From assembly GCA_017590115.1 (NCBI GenBank), contig JAGGNK010013003.1:3220431-3284430 (forward strand): 64,000 nucleotides of DNA. Reading direction: 5' to 3'. Positions 1-11,000 of the stretch are shown here, in pieces. The notes below the pieces were generated by a model. That model searched no databases. It had not been told where the DNA came from and saw nothing but the letters and a program-made list of their open reading frames with translations. Position numbers and translations under genes: made by a program. The stretch is from Montifringilla adamsi (Eukaryota > Chordata > Aves > Passeriformes > Passeridae). Every line of letters begins with the position of its first letter. The stretch's first letter is position 1.

Positions 1-583
1 CTCAGAATAAATGCCCTAACAGGCACCAGGGGAACCATGAGTGTAAAACTCACACTTGTTTGGATGCCGTCTGCCAAGATATTAAAAATGCAATTCCAGG
101 CACAGAAAGAAGTGCAACAAATTCAAGAACCTGCCAAGCATAAGGACTCTAAAATCCTAGCTCTGAGAGGCCAGAAAGAAAAGAATTGACAAGATGAGAA
201 ACATGTTTCTTGCCACAGATGGTCACTCCATAAATGTCTACGGTTCGAAGATAAGCCAGCACAAACAGAGAGCACATTTGTACTTTTAGGAATCAGCACA
301 ATAGCTGGGTTTGAAGTACTTGTTACTTGAAAATTATTTACTGCATACTCTTTTTCTGTATATCATGTCATTAGAATGAATATTAGAATGTTATTATATA
401 GAATATATCTGGCATTATACAGTAAATATCTCAGTCCAGAAACACATCCAAGAATTTACTCATGGCTGCTGCTGGCCACTCTCATGGAGCTGTGCTCCTC
501 AGAGACAACTCCACCCTGCACTTCAGACAAATGGTCAGTGTAAGGCACCACCAGCATCAGCGTAAGGCACCACCATATTTAAA

Positions 584-609
584 ATTCAGTCCAAGACATT
601 GGACTGAAT
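584..609. repeat. Perfect 11-bp inverted repeat with 4-nt loop
   Basis: Left arm 584-594 (ATTCAGTCCAA) is the exact reverse complement of right arm 599-609, with loop gaca. No flanking mobile-element signature is seen. Confidence 0.85.
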
Positions 610-850
610 GAGCTTCAGAAAGCAAACACAGTCCTGACACAGCTTTCCCTTCCTATTATTTTGGATTTAGAAATTATTCGGATTAAAATTTTCTTGCAAG
701 TGCTGAAGTCAGAAGATAAAATACCAACAGGCAGTTTACAGAAGCTGTTACCTCTAAAAGCCAGATAAACAACAGGATGTCTGTCCTGTGATAACGCTGC
801 TCTGGGTGAGGGTTAACTGCACAGCAGTTTCTAAAGCAAGGATGGTCAAG

Positions 851-884
<34 letters not shown>

Positions 885-1802
885 CAAAAAATAAAACTTA
901 AAGAAGAAGTTACAGGCCCCAAAACACGTCTTCCCTGTACATGGTATAGGACACAGGTGCATGTGCTAACATGCCAGAGTAATTTTGTCTCATGACTCTC
1001 CTATAAAGATATCTGCAGAGATTATTCTTCGTTCTGTTTCCATTCCAAACCTCTGGGGAGGTTTCTTCCCTGCACCCCTCCTCCCCCAGCCTTCTCTAGC
1101 AGAAACTGCCAAGAAAATAAACCTTATCCCTTAAATTGGTATTTGAGCAAGTATTTCAGACGAGACAGGACCGTGGCTTTTGGTGACCTCCTGGCCTGTC
1201 AATAAGGCTTTTAATTAATCAGTCAACCACTAATCCATGTAACCTGCACAACTGATTCAGCCCATGGCAGCAGCACCCTCAGAGAGAGGAGGGAAAACAG
1301 CAAGAGGAGCTCATTTGCTCTCTCTGCCCCTGCCTGGGGAAGCTGCTCTCCATGCCCTCCCGAGGTATCCTGAGCAATAACCCTGTGCTCCTTGAGAAAG
1401 GAGTGGGGACCAGGCTTCACACTGAGATAAGGCTCCACATTAAATTAGAGCACAGGGATTTGGTGCTAAACTGTCTCATCACTTGGTGGCTTAGCTGACC
1501 TGAGAACCTCAGCTTTCTGGGCTCAGAGATAAATGGCTTTAAATGTTTCACCCAAATTCCCTTCCCGCCATCCCAGGGCACATTTCACTGGCATCGCCTG
1601 CTTTTTCAGCTGCCTCAGCAAGAAACTGGATAGTGCAGTTAGCCAAGTACAGTCTGCAGCAAATGACCAACATTACAGTGTCAGAGCACCTTCTCTTTAT
1701 TACTTCCATCAGAAAATGAGTGGCTTTTGCTCTGAAATTGCAGAGGAGTAGCCAAGGCCCAGCACAGTGCTGTAAGTTATGTCTCTTTGGAGTAGACACA
1801 GC

Positions 1803-1844
1803 TTTTTTTTTTGTTACTATTTCCAAATAGTAACAAAAAAAAAA
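1803..1844. repeat. Perfect 20-bp inverted repeat with 2-nt loop
   Basis: The left arm 1803-1822 is ten T followed by GTTACTATTT. The right arm 1825-1844 is its exact complement, AAATAGTAAC followed by A. The two-base spacer is cc. The mixed-sequence half (10 bp) rules out a chance pairing of homopolymers alone. It is nearly a perfect palindrome and could extrude as a cruciform. Confidence 0.9.
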
Positions 1845-2663
1845 AATATTTCCAATCCTGTCACTGCAGCAGGATCTTGCCGTGTTCAGGAGTGAAGTTC
1901 CAAACCATTGGTGCAGGACTCTTAGATGTTGCTGAGGCTTTTCAAGCAGAGTATCAGAACCACCTCACTCCTGCTTGAAAAACATCAGCTTTGCCCCAGT
2001 CTGCAGAGGCAGCAGAGCTCAGCCAACATAACACAGAAGCCTTGAATTCACAGGGCCCTGGTGCTGACACAGGTGCAAACAAAGCCCCTTTCAATAAGTG
2101 GGAAATGGGAGAAATTGGAGGAAGCCCCTGGGTGCCAGCACTCCTGACTGGGGAGCTCAGCTGACTTGGGCAAGTATGTCCAGTGCAAATGCAGCTCTGA
2201 GCACTGTGAGCAGCTGAGTGCTGCCAGCTTCACTCAGCAACAGGCTGCAGGCAGAAATAATGGCTGGCCTAAAAGTATAGGGGGGAAACAAAAAAAAGAG
2301 ATGGTGGTGGACACACCCAACATATCAACAAAGTCAGGAAAAATAAATTGTTTCTATAAAACCACACTAGTGACTGGATGGTTGAAATCATTCCCAGCTG
2401 GGCTCCTGGGCTGTTGGATGATGGAGGAAGGATGTGTTGGCACTGCTAATCTCTGCATGCAGAACAGAGAACCCTCTAAAGCTGGTTTGTGGGAAAGTCT
2501 GAGCACCGTCCTCTTCAGGGATTAATGTCCACATATTCCTACAAAAATACAGACAAACAAGGCAGATAGATTCCAGGCCAAAGCCTCCAAGCACAACTGG
2601 AGATCCCAGACAGGGCTGCACTGGTGTTTCTTGTGGCATAGCTCCTGCAAATTTACACAGCAT

Positions 2664-3215
2664 TGTTCTGGTTTGAAAGCAAAACCAGTGGGAGACTCCA
2701 AGTCAGAAATACAATTGATTAGGAAAAGGGAAAAAACAAATACATGCAGTAATACAAAAGAAAAAAAAACACTGACAGAGTCAGAATACAACCTGACACC
2801 CTGCTAGTTAGGGTGGTGGTAGCAGTTCAGATGAAATGTTTTTGTTGAAGTGGCGATCCTGTAGAAACGATCTGGTAGCTCTTGGCCTCTGGAAAACCCA
2901 TGGGTAAGGGCAGCCATTCCTCTGGGAATCCAGTGGAAAGACTGCTTGTTGTGTCCCAAACCCCGATCATATCCAGGTGGGATTGCTTAGCTCCTCCCCC
3001 CTGGGCAGAGCATCTCACAATGGGCTGTTATCATTCTGTGAGTCATGTTTTGGGTCCATTAGACAGAAATGGCTCCGGGAGGGAGTTATCTCCGAGTCAG
3101 GGAGAAAGGCACTGATGGGCCATTAACAGGAGATAAGGAAAAACAATGCCCCTCCTGGTTTCAACAGCTCTTGAGGATGGGAATAGAAAACATCTTTATA
3201 TTGTAACCTAGGACA
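2664..3215. mobile_element. Solo LTR of an endogenous retrovirus with 5-bp target duplication
   Basis: The 552-bp element begins TGTTCTGGTTTG and ends CCTAGGACA, so it has TG...CA termini. It is flanked by a perfect 5-bp direct repeat, agcat (2659-2663 and 3216-3220). No retroviral coding sequence adjoins it, so it is a solo LTR formed by recombination. The sequence resembles an LTR family common in songbird genomes; that family resemblance is from memory. Five-base duplications are typical of ERVL-type elements. The sense strand is not certain. Confidence 0.85.
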
Positions 3216-3587
3216 AGCATGGAAAGAAAAAGTGGGGTTTCTGAAACAGGGCGAGAGTTGTCAGAGCTGCGATTCACTATTGCAAACCCATTTTCCCCTC
3301 CGTTAAGACACGAAGCGTGCTGCTATTTCAGGCAAGTATCCCAAAGATAATACTTTTTGTTCCAGTGTGTATTACTTCTCTCATGTCTATTTTGCATTTC
3401 TAATTAAAGATCTATTTGTTGTTTAGCTGAGCAAACCCTGATGTCTTTTCACTGGGGATTGCTCGGATATATTCAATCCAACCCATGGTGGAAAGATGTT
3501 TCCAAAGCCAATGATTTCTCAGAGCAGCGAGGAGGAGAACAAAAGGAAACTGGGTGAAACAGCTAAGCAGAGAACCCCGCTTACGAT

Positions 3588-4199
3588 TGTGAAAAACACC
3601 AATCACTTGTTCTTAAAATTTTAAAAGTTTAATAGTAATAAAATGGTTATAAAAAGAGTAATATAATTAGAGTAATAAAAATTTGGACAATTAGGATTTA
3701 GGACAATACGAGACAATAAAAACAAAGAGTTATGGACAGTCCATTATTTTGCCATTCTGGGCAAAATAAGCCCATAAAAAGACCCACGTTAACAGAGGAT
3801 TAACCCTTAAAAGCAATAGCCTGTTGCATATTCATACACCTCATACGTGATGCATAAATTCCATTCAAACAAAGGATTCTGTCTGGCCAGTGTCAACTTC
3901 TTCCTCTGAATCCTAACAGCGTCTTCAGGGCTGAGTGAGGCGGGAAGAACTCATTAAGAGAGCAATAAATTATTTTCCTCTGAAAATGTAGGTGTCCTGT
4001 GGCTGCTATCTGGTGCGAGTCATCTCTTTAAAAAAGTATCTTACATAGCACAGTTTCTATTTTAACATTATGTTATAATCTAAAACTATATTTAACACAC
4101 TACTTAGGAAAATTAATGCAGCACAACTTTCTAACATAACACATACAATATTCATTTTAATATGTGCGAAAAGCCAATCACAAAATATGCATTTTTCCA
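3588..4199 (-). mobile_element. Solo LTR of an endogenous retrovirus, minus orientation
   Basis: On the minus strand the element starts TGGAAAAATGCAT near 4199 and ends TTTTTCACA at 3588, giving TG...CA termini over about 612 bp. The flanks share cgat (3584-3587 and 4200-4203), extendable to acgat if the terminal base is shared. An ATTAAA near the minus-strand 3' end (about 3630) could be the viral polyadenylation signal and sets the orientation. The sequence resembles a songbird LTR family. It sits only 372 bp from the LTR at 2664-3215 but is unrelated to it in sequence, so the two are independent insertions. Confidence 0.75.
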
Positions 4200-5419
4200 C
4201 GATGCCCTGGGGGTAGAAGGGTTTTGCTTTCGGACTGGAAACCCCCATCCCTCTCTCCTGAGAGCTGCCTGATCCCCCCATCACTGGCTGTGGATTTTCC
4301 AGCGTGGGAAGAGCTCCCCCAGGCTGCTGCGGGCAGTGCCGGTGCCTTGGGAACACCCAGGGAAAGGGAGAGCTCTGCCAGCCCTGGGAGCCTCGCTGCT
4401 GGCCAAAGCCATGCCATCACTTTAATTTCTCTTTATCTGCATCAGGCTCCTTTCAAGCTGCCAGGCATCCGCTGCTCTCCCAGGCTCACGATCGCCTTTC
4501 TCCCTTCGCCTTCTTGGATGTTTGCCATTTCTGCTTTGCGGCTCTCCCATCCCTCTTCAGGTCCCCCATCCCCTTCTCCCTGCTGTCTTTGTCAGGAGAA
4601 AATAATGAGTTCTTCAGACACACACAAAAATCTATACATCTTCTGCATTAAGTAAATACCAGGTCGTGTTTGACTCTCTCTATATATATCCTGAACTTTC
4701 TGTCTCTTTAACATGGTATCCTAGGCAACCTGGATTATCACGTTGGAGATACAACTATCCCAGCTTTTCTTCTTTTAATATAAAGATTAACCTTTGCACA
4801 GCATCTGAAATTTTAAGAAAGTTCGTAACCTGACTATGCCTAAACTCCATGAATTATTCATTTGTCTGCCAGTAAGTGAGATCAGATTTAATTACATTTG
4901 AGGGACATCTACAGAATTAAATGTTGAAATCCTTGTTTGTCTTTATTGCAGCCTTAAACACAATATTGGCCTTTAAATGAACACACATACACATGGCATT
5001 AGTTAAAAAGTTAAATTAAAATTAGCTAAGAAGTTAAATTAAAAATATACCAATACCTCATACAATGAAACAATAGGCATGTTTACCTAAGTTGTTTGTA
5101 TATTAAACCAAACACAACTTTATCTCACTACAAAATTAAACCAGCAATAAATTAATACTACATTATCCAGAATGTGGCTGTGAGTCATATACAATATTTA
5201 TACTACAGGAGATCAGTTTCTTAAACAGCTATAGGCTGATACCAGCCATCAAAAAACATGTATCAATAACAAAGTCACAGACTCTTGCCATATTTGGCAT
5301 GCCTTAAATTCAAATTCAAAAGAGAAAGTTTAATTGTAATCGATATTAGTTGTCTGTGCAAGCACTTTTACAGAACAATTTTACTCTGAAGCACTGGTAA
5401 AAAGCATCTTACAAAAGCA

Positions 5420-5481
<62 letters not shown>

Positions 5482-7491
5482 CTTCCACCCTTGCAAAGAA
5501 ATTCATTGCCAAAACCCAAGATATAATCTAGGTTTTCACCCCACCAAAATTTATTTTAAGGACTGACACACCCCTGCACCTCAATTCATACACGTGTGTA
5601 ACCCAGAAGATTTTGGTGTAGCCATTCCCCAGTAAAACTAGAACTATATCCCAGTTAAGCCACCCCACAATTTCTCTGTATTGAGAGCTTTCATTTTGGG
5701 GTTTATTTTATTTGGGACTGCTAATGCAAATTAAATTTCTGGACAGCAAGCACTCTTGTTTGTGGGGCCTGATGCACAGGCTGGTTCCCTTGGCAGCCAG
5801 AGGAGATGGAGCCACATTCACCTTATCCCTCACCCCCACAGCCTGAGATGAGACTGGCAGGGGAAGAATTTGCACTGCCTCACTTTTTCTGCCTAAAAGT
5901 TGATGACACAGATTTATTTTCTTTTCCTACGGTATTTCAAGCCCTACTGAGAACAGCCCTATTTAAAAGGCTGCCTTTTAAAGTGTGTCATTCCCAAGCC
6001 AAAATGAGAGATTGGTTTTTACTTGTATCCCCTGGTGGTTTGATTTTCCTGGGTTTTTTGCTTTGTTTTGCTTTGGTTTTTGCAAATGGAAATAAGCACA
6101 CCTGGTGTGTCTGTGGACTGGGTTTGGGTGGGCAGGTTTTGGTTGTGGGGTGGGTACAGGGGTGCTGCGTCTGGCATCCAGCCAGGGTCAACCCACTACA
6201 ATCTGAAACTCTCCCTGGATATTTGCCTTTTCCAAGGCACACTGAAAGGATCTGGAGAGCAAGCTCAGCACCCAATCCTTCAAGCACCTCCCCCTGCAAG
6301 CAGCCTGCAGCTGCCTCAGTCCAAATTTACACCTTGCACTTGCAAAAACACATTGGACTGGGAAGCAAACATAACATTTGGTGACATATAAAGGATAAGG
6401 CTTCCCAAACCTCTGCATGAAGCCAGCAGCAGCCCCCTGAACCTGCCATAACCAGTGAGAACACACAGAAATCACCCTTGTGGGTTTATCCCAGGTTCCA
6501 ATGTATAGTTTAAATGTGTGTGGCTGCAAAACCAGGACAGACCCCAAAAATTGCTCCCCTTCTCCTACCCAGCATCTTTTTTAAGCCCCCAAAGCTTTAC
6601 ATCTAAAGTAATTTTCAAGTCTACCCTAGTGGTTTTTTCCTATGAGATGCCTTCTTGTGGTTTGTTTCCCATTGCAAGGCAACAAAATGGATAACATTAT
6701 ATTTTAATACTTTAATATACAACATTTTATTGATTAGTGAAATATTAATGAGCCCTCAATGCATCCTTATGTAACAACTGTAGGTGTCTAGACTGCCTGC
6801 TTCCTTCAAAACTGCTATGCTGCATAAATTTAGGTTTTCTGTTACTTTTCCAAATGCATCATTTTCTTATGGGAACTCCTTGCATTTAAGACTTTATGGA
6901 TAATTTTTTTCACATAGCAGCACTCTGAGCCCAGGGGTCTTTGAGCCCAAAGTCCTGCAGGGATTCACAGGAGGCTTTCAGGATGCACAAAGATTACCCT
7001 GACTCCTGCAGTATCCCAGTAAATGTTATATTCCCTCCTTTCACAAATCAGGATATTGCATTATACAAGCATGCTCTTTCAGAAGCCACAACTCAAACAC
7101 ACATTTAGCCAGGCACTCCAGCAACAAATTCAGCACAAGCTAAAATCCCAGTGGTCCTATATTCATGCCAAAATGAAGCCTCAATGGGACTTTAAACACG
7201 TGCTTGATGCTAAATCCATAACAGGACTGGCTGAACTGAGACAGGTTCAGACATGGACTTGGATGGCTCTCCCAAGCTGTGGGGAGCTGCAACTTTTCCC
7301 TGCTGTTATCAGGAGGAGGCGAGAAAGGCACCTGCAAAGAAATTGTATGAGTGGAGTCAGAACATGCAGCAGAACAAGAGTTTCACTCCGGTTTGGGGTT
7401 TGCTTTTTTTCTTACTAAAAGCAGATCAGTTTTTTTCCACATTTATTGGTTCATCTGGGTCTGGACTGAAGGCACTGGAGATGGTAGTTCA
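4200..7491. other. Gene-free interval with microsatellite
   Basis: No exon is recognisable. The DNA is mostly AT-rich between 4.7 and 5.5 kb. A 192-codon plus-strand open frame (5806-6384) with one hydrophobic stretch is present but resembles no protein I know and lacks supporting splice or promoter signals. Confidence 0.5.
5422..5480. repeat. (TAA)n microsatellite
   Basis: About 59 bp of uninterrupted TAA trinucleotide repeat, roughly 19-20 units. A pure array of this length is expected to be polymorphic. Confidence 0.95.
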
Positions 7492-8018
7492 TGTTCAGAC
7501 TCAGGTGTTTATTATTTCTGACCAGTAAAACAGTCTCACAACCAGGAGTTTGGCAGCTTTTCATTAGCAAGGCACAAAATGGCCAACAATCTCTTGGTAC
7601 AAGGTCTTTTAAGACTCAACTAACCAATTAAGAAAGGACACCTAGATTATTTTCCCTTTTAACCCAATCATTGATCCCTGAAGCCCGCAATGCAGACTTT
7701 TCTGCCCAATTACAAAACGCCACCCAAACCCATGAAGAAGAAAGAAGAAGAAGCATGAAGAAGAAACTCAGGACAACACCCTGTGCCCTCCATCTTGCTT
7801 CCATCCGCAACATACTAAAAATCACAAAACCTAAATTTCTCACCAAGTGATACACCTACACTACTCTCTATAATCTATTTCACACTTTTGTGGATTCTAG
7901 TCTATCCTGAAGTCTAGGAAACTTTCTCCATGAATGAGGGTCAAAGTCAGTGCTCCCCTGGGGGTCAGGGCACCCCAGAGCAGACAGGGAAATATTCACT
8001 GTGCCCTGGGTTTTCACA
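7492..8018 (-). mobile_element. Probable endogenous retrovirus LTR, minus orientation
   Basis: The block resembles a songbird LTR family. On the minus strand it would start TGTGAAAACCCAGGGC (near 8018) and run to TCTGAACA (near 7492). An AATAAA in minus orientation lies close to that 3' end (about 7508-7514), as expected for a viral polyadenylation signal. A clean target-site duplication was not identified, so both boundaries are approximate. The purine-rich GAAGAA tract (7733-7767) lies inside the element. No coding remnant adjoins it. Confidence 0.55.
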
Positions 8019-11000
8019 CACATGGCGAAATTTGAATTTTCAAATTTATCTGTTCAAAAAGACTCTCCATTTACCTGGTGTCTCATTTCCAGTCCTTCCT
8101 TATTCCAAATCCCAAGGTGTATTATTTTTCAGTGCATGTAATACACATAATACATGAAAATGTCACTCAAGTTTTCTGAGATTTTGATGGCAAAGAGCAT
8201 AAAGTCTGTTAACCACCCTATGACAAGAAAGTCTAAAAGCCAGCTACAAGACTTTAGAAGCCAGGGACCCTCCTGGGTGCTGCTTACATGTTCTGGAGGA
8301 GCAGTAGCTCTGAGATCTTTCAGTTAGCTTTTTCTGCTAAGAAAAGCTAAAACAGAGACATTTCTTGCCACCTTGCAGGGGCAGTTTTCTTCTGTGAGCA
8401 GCTGCCACGCTCCTTCAAGCTCCCTGTGCAGAGGATGCTCTGGTTTTGCCGTAGTCCTTACCACTATACCCTTAAGATATGTACAACAAGGAGCACAGGG
8501 CAGAGTCCTTCAAACTCAGCGTCTGCTTCGTGAAGAAATCCTCTCCTGGTTTTAAAGCAAGGGATTGTTACCCTGGGGAGGCATTTGACACCTTGAAAAG
8601 TCAAGCAGTTTATTGATGTCTCCTGAAAAGGAACAAAAAATATAAAATAGGAGGCACCTGCCTCTATGATTTGTTCAAGATCGTGCAGCCAGAAATAGTA
8701 AAGACTATCTCCTCTTCAGAAACACTCTTGATTTGATGAAATTCAAGTATTTGAAAGCACTGACCAGAGCTGAGAGTAGCAAATTATGTCTGAAATGTGC
8801 CTTTATGAGCCCATCCAGCTCCCACAGAAATCAATAGGATCCTGCCCGTGTTCAGCTCAGAGCCTGGAAGACAGATTACCTTCCTGGGAGTGATCCTTCA
8901 CAACAGAGCTGCCTGAGCAAAGAAAAGGGAGAAGTTATTTCCCCAGCAGATGTGTTCTCTGGGCCAAAAGCTCTGAGGTTCTCTCTCCTGCCACTCAGGC
9001 ACAGCACAGCTGCCCTGCTTTCCAAAAGCTTTGTGCAGGTGTGGGGCTGCAGGTCAGCACTGTTTTCACCCTGACTCTGAAAAGCCTTCCCTCCCTAAAA
9101 ACATTAAAAGTCAAGAAAGAGATTAAAAAAATAATATTTTTTTAAATAGCCTGGCATTTAGGAAGAAAATGGCTAAGAAGAGTGAAAGGGATGCACTGCC
9201 ATTCTTCTTAGTCTTTGCCCTCCCCTCTGCACAGCTGCTGATTTTTTCTGCAAACATGGTTATTCTGTGAGCAATGCTGAGCTCCTCACTGTTTCCAGAA
9301 TTAGCAGAGCTCATTGAAGTCACCTGGAGTTAATGCTGCTGGTTTTTAATCCCCTCTGATCTATTTCAGAACCCTGGTTGTGGTGGTATGAAAGTCACTC
9401 CAGCCCTGAGGTCACTTTTGTTGCATTTCCCCTGTGGATGGGTGGGGGCCCTGCTGTGGAGAGACCTGGAATGAACTCTGAGATCCCCCATGAGTGGCAG
9501 TCCCTGGATTTTAACAGGGCTGAGTTCACTCAGGCTCTTCAGAAGGACCTTTCTGTATGGCAAACCCTCTGCAGAATTCAGGGGCTTGAGCTGAGCCCTC
9601 CCCAGAGCTGGAAACACTCCTTGCTTCAGTCCCTCCCTATCTACAGAGATTTCTTCCAGGAGATCTCACTTTTTTTGGCCCTCACAAAAGAGGGCCCTGC
9701 CAGCCTTTCAATTAGAAGAATATCATATTGTCACTTGTCAGGGCTTGGCTTTGAAGACACTGGAGATGGCAAACAAGAAAAAAGTGAAGACTCTGCTTCA
9801 ATGCAGAAACCTGGTCCAGTCCCAAATTCACTGACACAAACCACCTTTTGTAGGAAGAGGGCTGGAAACTGAAAAAACCCCTCAGGATGCTCACAAGGAT
9901 TAACAACAGACTCAGGTGGAGAGGTGGAGGTGCTCAAAGGGGTTTCAGTAGAAACAGAGTTTGCTTTTTGTTGGCTCCATAAGGCTGATATCATTCTTTG
10001 TGACACTGGGCTAGGAGTTTTATTCACACCTCCTGCCGATTCCTGATATGCATGTTAGTTTTGGTTGCCTGTAGTAGGGTGTCTTATTGATGTCACTGCT
10101 TTTCTGCAGTGCTACTGCCTGAGAGCTTTTGGTTGGAAACTCAGCTTCTAAAAGCTAAACAACCTGAGAAGGTCAGTCCAGGAGACACAGATCCACAACG
10201 TGCAATGGAACAATGCAGAATTTGCCCCTGTCTTAAGGTGAATTTAAATACCTTGAGGGTGATGTTACTTAAAGTGAGCCAGCAAAATCACTTGGCCAGA
10301 ATATGAACAAAACTGGAAATAAAACTGCTCCTGTCATCATTGGTGTAATAGCAATTAGGGACTGGGAAAGAGTATAAGGGGAAGCTTTAGAGTCATTCAC
10401 TGGAGACATTAGGACAAGATTATCCTAATCTTCAATTATAATATGTTCCTTAATGACAGAGGCAGTGAGATCAAATGTTTTAACACATTCTTACCAATAA
10501 AAGTGGGATTTCTTATGGTAGTCTCTAAAAAGCACTAAAACCTATTGCACTTCTGTAGTTTTGATGTTGTTTTCAAACAAAAAAAGGCAGCAGCTTCCCA
10601 AATGTAAATCTTGGCTCTAGCCTACTCCCCTAATGACCTGCATTCAGCTTTGTCCATTGATTCTACAAAACATTAATCAGCCACACCAGCAGCCAAAAAA
10701 ACCATGAATAAAACTTCTTAAATCTATGTTTGCTTCACTCAGTTCAATCCTAATACTTAGATATTTTACAGTACCTTTGGTGTTCTAAAATGAAAGTCTT
10801 ACTTTGGACTGCAGCAGAATTCAGCTTCTTAGGACACAAACTCTTCCATTGCACACTTGCTATTTCAAATCATAATATGAAATATATTTTTGAAGACGAC
10901 TGCATACACATCAAGTCCCTAAACGGTTCTTTTAAGGCACAAAAGAAGCTGGAGTTGCACAGAAACTTTTAGATTTGTTATCAAACTTTAAGTGTTGTGC

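Larger units (their letters stand above)
1..2658. other. Intergenic DNA without recognisable gene
   Basis: No exon of a recognisable protein is visible on either strand, and open frames are short and unrelated to known families. It contains a 32-base A run (851-882), a direct repeat of about 14 bases (around 541 and 561), and three inverted repeats described separately (584-609, 1803-1844, 1939-1981). It lies on the DTD1 3' side, probably between DTD1 and the next gene beyond the left edge (SLC24A3 in human synteny, which is inference). Confidence 0.6.
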
